Shown here: positions 7,852 through 16,161 of the stretch, in pieces
Layout of the letters: every line of letters starts with the position of its first letter
How positions within the stretch are numbered: the first letter of the stretch is position 1
NCBI RefSeq assembly: GCF_014041935.1
Contig: NZ_CP059491.1
Coordinates: forward strand, 248,001-312,000
Source of the DNA: Gordonia jinghuaiqii
GTDB lineage: Bacteria > Actinomycetota > Actinomycetes > Mycobacteriales > Mycobacteriaceae
DNA length: 64,000 nt
Direction of reading: 5' to 3'
Translations under genes and position numbers: made by a program
The notes under the pieces: generated by a model
What the model was told of the DNA's origin: nothing
The model's database searches: none
Seen by the model: the letters and a program-made list of their open reading frames with translations, nothing else

Positions 7852-8652
7852 ATGCAGACAAACCCGCCGGGGCGTCGGTTTCAAGATCCCTCGATACCGG
7901 CACCGCAGTATCCGATCGAGTCGGTGGACAACGCACTCAAACTCGTCCTGCTGCTCGGCGAGCAGTCCGAGATCCGGATGACGGATGCAGCCCGCTACCT
8001 CGGGGTCGCCACGTCGACAGCGCACCGTCTGCTGGCGATGTTGCAGTACCGCGGATTCATGCGCCAGGACCCGGTGTCGAAGGTGTACCGGGCGGGCCCG
8101 GCGCTGACGTGGGTCGCCTTCACGATCTTCGGTCGCCTGGATATCCAGGGCGTGGCCAACCCGGTCCTCCGAGACCTCAGTGAGCGTCTCCGGGAGACCG
8201 TCCACGTGGGAATACTCGATGGTGCGAGCGTGCGATTCGTCGCCGCGGTGGAGAGTCCGGCCGCGGTGCGCGTGGCATCCCGACTGGGTCGGACGATGCC
8301 GGCCCATTGCACCTCGACGGGAAAGGCGCTGCTGGCACGACTGTCGACCGAGGAACTCCGGCAGCTGTATCCGACGGAGAACCTGGAGACGATCACACCC
8401 CACTCGCTCGCTTCCCGGTCGGAGCTCGAGGCCGAACTGGCTCGGATTCGAGAGCAGGGCTTCGCCACGAACCAGGGAGAGAGCGAAGACGATGTGGCCT
8501 CGGTGGCGGTGCCGATCGTGACCCGTGCTCCAGGGCTACGGCTGGCCTTGAACGCCTCGGCGCCGCAGCACCGCCTTCGCCAGTCGCACTACAGGCCGCT
8601 CGCGGCGGTACTCGTCGAGGCCGCTGCAGAGATCGGCGAGCAACTCGGCTGA
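7852..8652 (+). CDS. IclR-family transcriptional regulator
   Basis: Regulator of 266 residues. The N-terminal winged helix includes VDNALKLVLLLGEQSEIRMT and the recognition helix region YLGVATSTAHRLLAML. The C-terminal GAF-like effector domain carries RETVHVGILDGASVRFVAAV, the PAHCTSTGKALLA signature and FATNQGESEDDVASVAVPI. IclR proteins typically control aromatic-acid operons; those of phthalate operons (PhtR/PadR type) belong to this family, so it may regulate the dioxygenase operon, the BKACE/SDR genes or both. No clear ribosome site precedes the ATG, so translation may be leaderless. The next gene starts 17 bp after its stop. Confidence 0.88.
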   Translation: MQTNPPGRRFQDPSIPAPQYPIESVDNALKLVLLLGEQSEIRMTDAARYLGVATSTAHRLLAMLQYRGFMRQDPVSKVYRAGPALTWVAFTIFGRLDIQGVANPVLRDLSERLRETVHVGILDGASVRFVAAVESPAAVRVASRLGRTMPAHCTSTGKALLARLSTEELRQLYPTENLETITPHSLASRSELEAELARIREQGFATNQGESEDDVASVAVPIVTRAPGLRLALNASAPQHRLRQSHYRPLAAVLVEAAAEIGEQLG

Positions 8653-8669
8653 GTCAGGAAGGATTCGCC

Positions 8670-9239
8670 ATGACCGGACACATCCGGTTTCCGGTCACCG
8701 TCGCGGTTCGTCGCCGCGCCAAGCCGGAGTCGGTCGGTGCCCTGTGGAACTGGGCTCAGGAGTTGTGTGAGGCGGCGCGCGCGCACCCGGGATTCATCGG
8801 CTCGGACCTGAGCGTGCGTGGCCAGGGTGATGCACCCGAGCTCGTCATCGGTCTCAGTTTCGACAGTTCGGAGAGCCTCGCGGCATGGGAGCGCAGCGAG
8901 GAGCGGGTCGGACACCTCGAGGGCGGCTCCTCGGTGACCGACGGGCCCGTCGTCGGTCTGACCGTCGCAGACTTCGACCGTGGCCTCTTCGGGGGCTCGC
9001 CGGGGCAGGTCGCAGTCGCCCCACCGCGATGGAAGACGGCGGTCGTGGTGTGGACGGCCCTCTTCCCGGCGGCATTGGTACTGAACACCTTCCTGATGCC
9101 GGGTCTGCCTCAGATGCCCACACCGGTGACCACACTCATCAGCACATTGCTCCTGGTCCCGTTCGTCGTCTGGGTTGGAGTGCCCCTTGTGCACCGGTGC
9201 TGGGAGTGGATCGCCGGCCTGGGCGAATCTGCAGAGTAG
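8670..9239 (+). CDS. Antibiotic-biosynthesis-monooxygenase (ABM)-fold protein with C-terminal membrane anchor
   Basis: Protein of 189 residues in two parts. The N-terminal half (residues about 5-100) looks like a dimeric alpha/beta-barrel ABM domain (VAVRRRAKPESVGALWNWAQ, then HPGFIGSDLSVRG). After a short linker come two hydrophobic segments (VVVWTALFPAALVLNTFLM and TTLISTLLLVPFVVWVGVPL) that should anchor it in the membrane. Such ABM-two-TM proteins are known in actinobacteria without a firm function. AGGAAGGA precedes the ATG. It lies 17 bp after the IclR gene and is probably co-transcribed with it. Oxidation of quinol-like or phenolic compounds would fit the aromatic context but is not shown. 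Confidence 0.7.
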   Translation: MTGHIRFPVTVAVRRRAKPESVGALWNWAQELCEAARAHPGFIGSDLSVRGQGDAPELVIGLSFDSSESLAAWERSEERVGHLEGGSSVTDGPVVGLTVADFDRGLFGGSPGQVAVAPPRWKTAVVVWTALFPAALVLNTFLMPGLPQMPTPVTTLISTLLLVPFVVWVGVPLVHRCWEWIAGLGESAE

Positions 9240-9539
9240 ACAGACGGAGAACAGATAGCCAAGGCGCGCTGCGGAATTCGAATGAAACGCCCCGACCATG
9301 GGGCTGGCCCCAAAGGTTCAAACAATGTATGTTCGAGATGTGGGACGTTCGGCCCCTTCGTCATTCGTCCCCTTCGCCGCTCGCCATCCGCGGTACATCG
9401 CTCGAATAGACCGATCATTCTCCGCACCGCAGTCGACACCCGACACACGCCCATCTCACCTGTCGATGTGAGCCTGCGGCGTCACCCCTACCGCATCACC
9501 CCCACCACGTCACCACCACAACACCTTTGAGGAGCCCCG
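9240..9539. other. 300-bp intergenic region upstream of the BKACE gene
   Basis: No convincing gene. It contains a short palindrome TGGGGC-TG-GCCCCA near 9298-9311 that could act as a weak terminator for the ABM gene, and a long pyrimidine-rich leader before the GAGGAG ribosome site at about 9529-9534. Promoter elements for the BKACE-SDR operon should lie here but could not be assigned. Confidence 0.4.
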
Positions 9540-10520
9540 ATGTCCGAACATGTATCACTGTGGGAAGCCGCAGCCCGCGAGATGGAGGACTACGCCTTCG
9601 TCGCCGATCCTGCGCTGCAGCCGAAGTGGGATGTGCCGGAGAAGATCGCGATCAATGTGGCGGTTGCCGGCCGCGCCGGCGTCGGCGATTCGGCGGCCTA
9701 CCCGGTCGACATCGAGGAGTACATCGATTCCGCCTCGGAGGTCATCGAGGCCGGCGCGGTCGGGGTCCACATCGACTTCACCTGGGTCACCGACTCCAAG
9801 GGGCGCCGACTCGACAAGGATCTACCCCCCACCGAGGCCTACGGTCTCGTCCTCGATCCGCTGCGGAAGCGGTTCGGTCACGACTTCGTGGCGAACCTCA
9901 ACGTGCTGAACGGAAAGACGTTCGAGGAGTGCATGAGTCCGGCCGTCTCCGGTCAGGCCGAGGTTGCGCCGTGTGCGGCCGGCCATCCCGAGGAGTTCGT
10001 GATCCCGGCGGTGAAGACTCTCACCGCACACGGCGTCAGCCCGGAGATCGTCGTACACAGCTCGGGCGAGATCGAGTTCGCCAAACGCCGGCTGTTCGAC
10101 ACCGGCCTCGTTGCGGGACAAAGTAACTGGATCGTCCTCTACGGCCTCCCGGTGGATGTGGGCCGCACCCTGATCTCGGGTGCGTGGGTGACCGATACGC
10201 GGTCGATGGCCACACATCTCATGCTGATGGTCGACCAGATCCGGCAGATCGATCCGAATGCGGCGATCACGGTGTGCAATGCCGGACGCGCGAACCTCTA
10301 CATCACGACATTGGCGACGATGCTCGGCCTGAACATCCGCGTCGGACTCGAGGACAGTGGATGGAAGCACCCGAACAGCGATGAACTCACCGCCAGCAAT
10401 CTCGAACTGTTCACCCGCGCGAAGACGATCGCGGCCGAACTCGGCCGCACGGTCGCCTCTGCCGACGACTACCGCACTCAGATCGGGTTGCCCGCGAGGG
10501 CCGGCACCCCGCAGGCCTGA
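9540..10520 (+). CDS. BKACE-family beta-keto acid cleavage enzyme
   Basis: Protein of 326 residues of the BKACE (3-keto-5-aminohexanoate cleavage) family. The TIM-barrel members condense a beta-keto acid with acetyl-CoA to give acetoacetate and a new CoA ester, using zinc. Family features seen are IAINVAVAGR near the N-terminus, the conserved RVGLEDSGW with the presumed metal-binding Glu near residue 274, and the adjacent SNLELFTRAK helix. The usual HxH zinc motif after strand 2 reads VHIDFTWV here, so the second His is Asp. It is also slightly longer than typical. A strong GAGGAG lies before the ATG. It heads an operon with an SDR 44 bp downstream, which suggests dehydrogenation of a hydroxy acid followed by beta-keto acid cleavage. 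Confidence 0.75.
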   Translation: MSEHVSLWEAAAREMEDYAFVADPALQPKWDVPEKIAINVAVAGRAGVGDSAAYPVDIEEYIDSASEVIEAGAVGVHIDFTWVTDSKGRRLDKDLPPTEAYGLVLDPLRKRFGHDFVANLNVLNGKTFEECMSPAVSGQAEVAPCAAGHPEEFVIPAVKTLTAHGVSPEIVVHSSGEIEFAKRRLFDTGLVAGQSNWIVLYGLPVDVGRTLISGAWVTDTRSMATHLMLMVDQIRQIDPNAAITVCNAGRANLYITTLATMLGLNIRVGLEDSGWKHPNSDELTASNLELFTRAKTIAAELGRTVASADDYRTQIGLPARAGTPQA

Positions 10521-10564
10521 GCATTCCCACGCCGTACGACACGGCCCGTCTACAGGAGAATCAC

Positions 10565-11326
10565 ATGAACGAGAACGAATTCGACGGCAAGGTTGCGTTG
10601 GTCACCGGCGCGGCGTCGGGCATCGGTAGAGCCTCCGCGCTGGCCTTCGCGGCCGCCGGTGCCAGAGTCGTGGTCGTCGACCTCGACGAGGTCCAGGGCA
10701 GGAAGACGGTGGAGCTCGCCGGTGGGGACGACGTGGCATGCTTCGTCCGCGCGGATGTCTCCGACCAGCAGGACGCCGAGCGGATGGTCGAGACGGCGCT
10801 CTCGAAGTTCGGGCGGCTCGATGCGGCCCACAACAACGCCGGGATCGAGATCGCCGGAAAGTCGATCGCCGATCTGCCGCGCGAGGACTGGGACAAGGTC
10901 ATCAGCGTCAACCTGAGCGGGGTCTTCGCCGGTATGCGGGCGCAGATCCCCGCCATGCTGGAGTCCGGTGGCGGCGCGATCGTCAACACCGCGTCGGCAC
11001 TGGGTACCGTCGCACTCCCCAATCAGGCCGCGTACGTGGCGTCCAAGCACGGGGTCGTCGGCCTCAGCAAGGCTGCGGCCATGGAGTACTCGGCACAGGG
11101 AATCCGCGTCAACGCGTTGTGCCCCGGCGTGATCCGGACACCGATGGTCGAGGAGATGGCCGCCCACGATGCGGGCTTCCTGCCCCTGATGAATCAGATG
11201 CACCCGATCGGACGCCTGGGCACGACCGAGGAGATGGGCGCGGTCACCCTGTGGCTCTGTTCGTCGGCGGCGTCGTTCGTCACCGGACAGGCGATCCATG
11301 CCGACGGCGGTTACACGACGCACTGA
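10565..11326 (+). CDS. SDR-family oxidoreductase
   Basis: Classical short-chain dehydrogenase of 253 residues: GAASGIGRA near residue 15 for NAD(P) binding, the NNAG motif (AHNNAGIE), active-site Ser in NTASALGTV, and YVASKHG with the catalytic Tyr and Lys. It ends with the usual VTGQAIHADGGYTTH. An Asp at the end of strand 2 (VVVVDLDE) favours NAD over NADP. CAGGAG precedes the ATG. It lies directly after the BKACE gene and probably makes the beta-keto acid that BKACE cleaves. A strong hairpin follows its stop. Confidence 0.85.
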   Translation: MNENEFDGKVALVTGAASGIGRASALAFAAAGARVVVVDLDEVQGRKTVELAGGDDVACFVRADVSDQQDAERMVETALSKFGRLDAAHNNAGIEIAGKSIADLPREDWDKVISVNLSGVFAGMRAQIPAMLESGGGAIVNTASALGTVALPNQAAYVASKHGVVGLSKAAAMEYSAQGIRVNALCPGVIRTPMVEEMAAHDAGFLPLMNQMHPIGRLGTTEEMGAVTLWLCSSAASFVTGQAIHADGGYTTH

Positions 11327-11342
11327 CGTCTCGCCCTTCACC

Positions 11343-11385
11343 ACTGCCCGTGCGGCCCTCACCACGTGAGGGTCGCACGGGCAGT
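11343..11385 (+). terminator. Long hairpin after the BKACE-SDR operon
   Basis: A 20-bp stem with a single G.U pair (11343-11362 with 11366-11385) around a 3-nt CAC loop, starting 17 bp after the SDR stop. The arms include CTGCCCGTGCG and CGCACGGGCAG. There is no T-run. It is a likely intrinsic or Rho-assisted terminator. Confidence 0.75.
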
Positions 11386-11501
11386 TGCGTTCTCAGGTGT
11401 TGATGCTGTGCCGATCGCCGTGCCGGGCCGTTTCGGAGCAATCTCTGCAACACAGACATTCGTTGCGCGAAAACTGCTCTGCCACATAGGCTTCGAAATG
11501 A

Positions 11502-11529
11502 GATGTGAGCCACAGTCCACAGTCACATC
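11502..11529. promoter_or_regulatory. Inverted repeat upstream of the leader/SDR unit
   Basis: GATGTGA (11502-11508) and TCACATC (11523-11529) form a perfect 7-bp inverted repeat with a 14-bp spacer, in the otherwise gene-free interval before the 32-codon leader. It is operator-like in size. The regulator is unknown; the nearby IclR or GntR proteins are candidates. Confidence 0.35.
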
Positions 11530-11619
11530 CCAGTGGATGCGCAGCATCATGATTTCGGCCGGCTCCGGCGGAAGTCACTTCACGGGCGCGAGTCCCGGTC
11601 CCCACACGAAGGAGAACTG

Positions 11620-11718
11620 ATGACATCGATGTTGTTGTCCCATACGCCGTTCACGGCGCCCCAGGAGGGAACGCGCTCGGTTCTCCGACGTGTCGGCTCA
11701 AGCGGGGCTCTCGCATGA
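11620..11718 (+). CDS. 32-codon leader peptide coupled to the downstream SDR
   Basis: Small reading frame with an excellent ribosome site (GAAGGAG) 6 nt before its ATG. Its TGA overlaps the ATG of the following SDR by 4 nt (ATGA), in a different frame. The product begins MTSMLLSHTPF and ends RRVGSSGALA. It is not a signal peptide and has no similarity I recognise. The SDR start itself has no good ribosome site of its own except AGGAGG about 50 nt upstream inside this frame, so the arrangement looks like translational coupling or a regulatory leader. A precursor-peptide role is conceivable but unsupported. Confidence 0.5.
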   Translation: MTSMLLSHTPFTAPQEGTRSVLRRVGSSGALA

Positions 11719-12527
11719 GCGCCGTTACGGAGCCGGGAACGGCGGCGGCGCAGCCGAACACCTCAGCGGGACGCCTTGCGGGCAAACGTGTGCTGATCAC
11801 GGGGACCGGCGGCGGGCAGGGTGAGGCCGCGCAGGCGATGTTCGTCCGAGAAGGCGCACGCGTCATCGGATGCGACGTCCAGGCGGGCCGTGCAGAGGCC
11901 ACCGCGAACTCGCTGGCATCCGCGGGTCACGACGCGTGGGGCACCACCGTCGACCTCACCGACCCCGCCGCCGCGGCGGCATGGGTGGAGGAGGGCGCCG
12001 AACGTCTCGGCGGAATCGACGTGTTGTACAACAACGCGGCGGGTTTCGGCTTCGCACCGTTCCCGGACATCACCTATGAGATGTGGAAGCACGTCATCGA
12101 CGTCGAGCTCAATCTCGTGTTCACGGTGACCAGCCCGGCGTGGAAGCACCTGGTTGCCTCCGGTGCGGGCTCCATCATCAACGTCGGTTCGATCTCGGGA
12201 ATCCGAGGCGTCGCACCACTGGGCCAGGCGGCGCACTCGGCCGCGAAGGGCGCGATCATCGCGTTGACGAAATCCCTGGCAGCCGAAGGCGCCGAGCACG
12301 GGCTCCGTGTCAATGCCATCTCTCCGGGATTCGTGGCATCACCCGCCACCGATGCCGCCGTCGACGAGCAGGGCCGCAACTACATGTTGGGTCTACATCT
12401 GATCAAACGCGCCGGCACCGGTGATGACATCGCGTCGCTGGCAACGTATCTCGCGTCTGACGAGTCATCCTGGGTCACCGGGCAGAACATGGTGATCGAC
12501 GGCGGATGGTCGTCGGGATTCAACTGA
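11715..12527 (+). CDS. SDR-family protein lacking the catalytic tyrosine
   Basis: Protein of 270 residues with the SDR fold: GTGGGQGEAAQ near residue 31 for nucleotide binding, NNAAG, the active-site Ser region NVGSISGIRG, RVNAISPGFV, and the C-terminal VTGQNMVIDGGWSSGFN. The usual YxxxK reads HSAAK here (context GQAAHSAAKG), so the catalytic Tyr is His; the Lys is kept. A relaxed or different reaction, or a non-catalytic role, should be considered. Its ATG overlaps the stop of the 32-codon leader. It is separated from the preceding SDR gene by a terminator, so it forms its own transcription unit. Confidence 0.8.
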   Translation: MSAVTEPGTAAAQPNTSAGRLAGKRVLITGTGGGQGEAAQAMFVREGARVIGCDVQAGRAEATANSLASAGHDAWGTTVDLTDPAAAAAWVEEGAERLGGIDVLYNNAAGFGFAPFPDITYEMWKHVIDVELNLVFTVTSPAWKHLVASGAGSIINVGSISGIRGVAPLGQAAHSAAKGAIIALTKSLAAEGAEHGLRVNAISPGFVASPATDAAVDEQGRNYMLGLHLIKRAGTGDDIASLATYLASDESSWVTGQNMVIDGGWSSGFN

Positions 12528-12567
12528 TCCCGTCGCAAGCACGTTGATCCCGGTCGTCACCGGCCAC

Positions 12568-12616
12568 GCCACCCCGCTCGAGCTCGGAGACATCCTCCGA
12601 ACTCGAGCGGGGTGGC
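12568..12616. terminator. Bidirectional terminator between the SDR and the second embB
   Basis: GCCACCCCGCTCGAG (12568-12582) pairs with CTCGAGCGGGGTGGC (12602-12616), and an inner TCGGAG/CTCCGA stem extends the hairpin. It lies between two convergent genes and would stop transcription from both sides. Confidence 0.7.
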
Positions 12617-12639
12617 CGCGTCATGCCGCCATCGCGGCG

Positions 12640-15600
12640 TCAGTTCTTGCTGGCCCTCATCGGCCCGGGGGTCCACAGCCCGCTGTGACTCTCGGTGGTG
12701 ATGGTCAGCTCGGCGTCGGTCTGCGGCAGGATCGGGGTGAGACCCTGGAGCATGCCCCAGTCCTTGGCCCAGTCGTTACGCAGATACGACGGGTACACGC
12801 GCGGGCGCAGCTCGTTCTCGATGATGCCCAGCGGGCCGCCGAAGTCGCCGGCCATCCACCGCTGCGAGTTCACCCGCTCACCCTCGCGGTCCGGGGAGAT
12901 CCGCCATTCCGGGGTCTCGAGCACCCCGTATTTGACCTGGGCGGGACGCTGGCACGGGAAGGCGAGCCCGGCCTCCCAGTCGATGAGGACCGGGTCCTTG
13001 CTGCCCACCAGTGAATTGAGGGTCACCATCGACGAGACGCGCGGTGGTGTCACCGCCAGCCACTGGTCGCGGAGCGGCGAGTCGTCCTGGGCGAGCACAC
13101 GAACCACCGTCGCGCCCTCGGGTGCCCGGTCCAGCGGGAAGCGCAGGTTGCGCCATTCGGGTGCGCCGCCGATGTCGAGCGGGACCATCTGGCCTGCAGG
13201 AGCCACGGTTCCGTCCGGGGCGACCCGACCGAACTGCAGACGCACGCGCTGTCCCTGACGGGTGACGGCGAGGTCGTCGATGTACTCCACGTGGCCCGCG
13301 ACAGACATGGTCACCAGCGGCTGATCGGCGTTACGCCTTTCGGGCAGCTGGTACCAATCTGAGGTGAGCCGCCCGGTCCCGCTGGGGGAGTTGTAGGTGC
13401 CGAGCACCGGGGTCTGCTGTGGCGACAGGCCGAACGGCAGCTTCACCGTCGAACCGTTGACCCCGGCCTGCGCCGTGCTTCCACCGCTGGTGTCGCTCGA
13501 GCCGCTGGTGGAGTCCGTTGCGCTGCCGGTGTCATCGGTCGGATCGGATTGGGTCCGATCGACTTCCGCGGTCGAGGTCCCCGACGACGACTCGGGCTCG
13601 TCGCCGGACTCCTCGGTCAGGTCCGACGCGACACCGTTGGGGTCGAAACCCGCCATGCCCTGGCCGGCCAGTGCCGCGCCGGGGGACGGATTGTTCTGTC
13701 CGGCAACACGTGCGGGTGCCAGTAGGCCCTTGGTGGGGTCGCTCTCGACCAGGACGGCATCGGCCAGCGCGCAGGGCTCGCCCCGGATGGCGCTGACATT
13801 GGAGCTCAACCACGACCACGAGTTCCGTTGTGTCCAGTCCGCTTTGGCGAACGAGACCAGTGTGAACAGGAGCATGATCGCCGAGACGACGATGATCGAG
13901 GGGCTGCGCAGCCGTGTGAACACCGATCGTGACGCGCCGGCGCGGACCGTCTCGTCGACGTAGTCGTCGCGGAAGTGCTGCCACAGGCCGAGCAGTGTCA
14001 GGGCCACCGCCACCGCCAGGATGCCGGTCCACAGCGGGATGCCCTTCACATCGGGAACCGCGTCGCGCCAGGGGATTCCGTAGCTGCCGACGTACCACCA
14101 CTGGTTTCGTCCGGAGAACGCGAGGGCCAGCACGTAGGCGCAGGCCGCGGCGAACAGGGTCCGGTTGCGTCGACGCCGCATGATCGAGCGGTCCGCGCAG
14201 GCGGTGGCCACTGCGGCGAGTGCGCCGCCGATGGCGGCGTACACACCCATCTGGTGGGTCCACTTGGTGGGCAGGAAGGCCATCATCACGGCCGAACCCG
14301 CCACCATGGCGAGAAGGCGCCAGGTCGGTGCGGTGGCGATACCCGGCAGGCGCCGCCGGTTGAGCAACATCACCACGACCAGGATGAAGCTCGCGAACAC
14401 GATGAGAATGCCGAAGCGCCGGGCGATCCCGCCGTCGGCGGTCGGGTTCATCAGCATGTAGTAGCGCATCGGCTCTTCCCACCACTTGTTGGTGGGACCG
14501 ACCTGACCGTTGACCGACACGGCCTCGAGAATCGGTGCGAGTGGCTGGTCGGCGAAGATCTCGAACATCACCGCCAGACCGGCGGCGAGGATCGGCAACA
14601 GCAGAGGCCAGGTGCCGTCACGTTTGCGGCGCGCCATCAATCGCTTGAGCAGGGGCCGGATTCCGGCGATCAATGCGACCGCGGCGATCACGCCGGTCGG
14701 GTGGATCGTCAGTGTGAAGGCGGCCGAGATGATGCCGACGGTGAGCGGGAAGAATCGTCCGGTGGCGATCGCGCGTTCGACACACACCCAGGTGAACAGC
14801 GTGCCCAGTGCGATGAGTGGTTCGACGCGCAGACCGTTGTTGTACGGCATCCACACGGCGAGGAACACGAGTGCGGCCGCCCAGATCGCCGGGGTCGACT
14901 CCCGCACGGCGCGCCCGAGGCGGGGGATCGCGGCGCGGCTGATCAACCACCACGACGCCATCGCGAACAGGAACGGCAGCAGCCTCAGCCACGGTGTCGC
15001 GGTGCTGATCTCCATCCACGCCGACAGATAGTGGTAGTGCCAGCCGAACGGATCCTGCGGTACCCCGAAGTAGCGGTAGTAGTTGTCGAGGTAGCCTGCC
15101 TCGCTCGCTATGCGGCCGACGGTCACCTGGTATCCGTCGTCGGCGGTGTTCCCGCCGACGAACATCCAGATCAGCAGGACGAGCGTGACGAAGCCGTCGA
15201 CCGGGCGGACGCGCCACCACCCGGCGGGGAAGATCTTGTGATGTCCACGCCCGTCACGGGCATCGAGTATCGCCAGGGCGATGAGTGCGAGGATCGTCGA
15301 GAGCACGCCGATGACGAGCAGCCAGAACTTGAGTGTCGTGGGGGTGGAGACGAATCGGGTGTCGATGGTCGAGTTGAAGGACAACCCTTCGGTGGACACG
15401 TTCGACGGCAGGCTCGAGTAGACGCCGATGATCTGCGGACGCGCGTTGGGGTCTCTCAGATCGAAGCTGTGTTGTGCATCCGAATTGTCGGGCAGCCCTT
15501 CGATGGCGCCGCGCGCGCCGGTGGTGTCTGCGTGTACGACGATTCGGCAGTCCGCGGAAGCCTGCGCGGCGGCGCGGGGGGTGTTGAGCAGAACGACATT

Positions 15601-16161
15601 TCGTTGCACCACCTGCAGGGAGTCGGCGGTGGCACGGATGAACAGGCCGACCTTGCTGGCCTCGGTGCCGCCCTCGGGCACGGTGGACAGCAGGACGCCG
15701 CCGCCGGACGGCAGCGACGCACCGAGCGCGCACGGAACGGCGACGTCCATCGACACCGGCACGAACGAGACGTTCGGCGCGGCGACGTTGGCGACCGAAC
15801 CCTGCTGCGGCCAGGTCAGTTCGGCCTTCGTGTAGTCGACCGGCAGGAACGGGCTCAGCAGTGCCAGGAGGATGCCGATCGCACCGGCGACCATCGCCAC
15901 GATCCGGGCGGTGCCGGCGTGCCGTTCGGCGAAACTCTCTGGGCTGCCGTTCCTCTCACCGGCGTGCCCCGACCCTGCCTGATCTGTTCCGGACCGATCT
16001 GCCACAGGCTGGGTCCTCTCGGTCTCGGGTGTCCCTGTTTGCGCGGGTGTCCCTGTTTGCTGGGGTGTGCCTGTTTGCTGGGGTGTCCCTGTTTGCTGGG
16101 GTGGAACGGGCTGGTTCGGTTCGGGTTGTCCCGGGGCGTGGGCGTCGACGCGGTCAGTCAT
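12640..16161 (-). CDS. Arabinosyltransferase, EmbB-type (second copy)
   Basis: Membrane GT-C glycosyltransferase of 1173 residues that should add arabinose from decaprenyl-phosphoryl-arabinose to cell-wall arabinan. A proline/threonine-rich cytosolic N-terminus with tandem QTGTPQ repeats precedes the first membrane helix (IVAMVAGAIGILLALLSPFL). The catalytic acidic motif is TADDGYQVTVGR, then YYRYFGVPQDPFGWHYHYL. About 13-15 membrane segments and a C-terminal carbohydrate-binding region ending LWTPGPMRASKN follow. The residue at the place of M. tuberculosis EmbB Met306 is Val. The ATG at 16161 overlaps the embA-type stop by 8 nt (ATGACTGA), so the pair is co-translated. EmbB rather than EmbC is assigned from its partner and its likeness to the copy at 22.1-25.5 kb. 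Confidence 0.88.
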   Translation of the reverse strand: MTDRVDAHAPGQPEPNQPVPPQQTGTPQQTGTPQQTGTPAQTGTPETERTQPVADRSGTDQAGSGHAGERNGSPESFAERHAGTARIVAMVAGAIGILLALLSPFLPVDYTKAELTWPQQGSVANVAAPNVSFVPVSMDVAVPCALGASLPSGGGVLLSTVPEGGTEASKVGLFIRATADSLQVVQRNVVLLNTPRAAAQASADCRIVVHADTTGARGAIEGLPDNSDAQHSFDLRDPNARPQIIGVYSSLPSNVSTEGLSFNSTIDTRFVSTPTTLKFWLLVIGVLSTILALIALAILDARDGRGHHKIFPAGWWRVRPVDGFVTLVLLIWMFVGGNTADDGYQVTVGRIASEAGYLDNYYRYFGVPQDPFGWHYHYLSAWMEISTATPWLRLLPFLFAMASWWLISRAAIPRLGRAVRESTPAIWAAALVFLAVWMPYNNGLRVEPLIALGTLFTWVCVERAIATGRFFPLTVGIISAAFTLTIHPTGVIAAVALIAGIRPLLKRLMARRKRDGTWPLLLPILAAGLAVMFEIFADQPLAPILEAVSVNGQVGPTNKWWEEPMRYYMLMNPTADGGIARRFGILIVFASFILVVVMLLNRRRLPGIATAPTWRLLAMVAGSAVMMAFLPTKWTHQMGVYAAIGGALAAVATACADRSIMRRRRNRTLFAAACAYVLALAFSGRNQWWYVGSYGIPWRDAVPDVKGIPLWTGILAVAVALTLLGLWQHFRDDYVDETVRAGASRSVFTRLRSPSIIVVSAIMLLFTLVSFAKADWTQRNSWSWLSSNVSAIRGEPCALADAVLVESDPTKGLLAPARVAGQNNPSPGAALAGQGMAGFDPNGVASDLTEESGDEPESSSGTSTAEVDRTQSDPTDDTGSATDSTSGSSDTSGGSTAQAGVNGSTVKLPFGLSPQQTPVLGTYNSPSGTGRLTSDWYQLPERRNADQPLVTMSVAGHVEYIDDLAVTRQGQRVRLQFGRVAPDGTVAPAGQMVPLDIGGAPEWRNLRFPLDRAPEGATVVRVLAQDDSPLRDQWLAVTPPRVSSMVTLNSLVGSKDPVLIDWEAGLAFPCQRPAQVKYGVLETPEWRISPDREGERVNSQRWMAGDFGGPLGIIENELRPRVYPSYLRNDWAKDWGMLQGLTPILPQTDAELTITTESHSGLWTPGPMRASKN
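16027..16098. repeat. Four tandem 18-bp repeats in the EmbB-type N-terminus
   Basis: Four 18-bp units (consensus GGGTGTCCCTGTTTGCTG on the plus strand) encode, on the minus strand, repeats of a Gln-Thr-Gly-Thr-Pro motif in the cytosolic tail of the second EmbB. As 18 is a multiple of three, copy changes keep the frame. The other EmbB copy lacks this array. Confidence 0.85.

Noticed and set aside
9282..9530. An 82-codon frame upstream of the BKACE gene
   Set aside because: No ribosome site and no recognisable sequence; it ends just before the strong BKACE ribosome site and looks like leader DNA.
11366..11619. An 84-codon frame starting inside the terminator hairpin
   Set aside because: It begins in the hairpin arm and shows no coding features; the 32-codon leader that follows is better supported.
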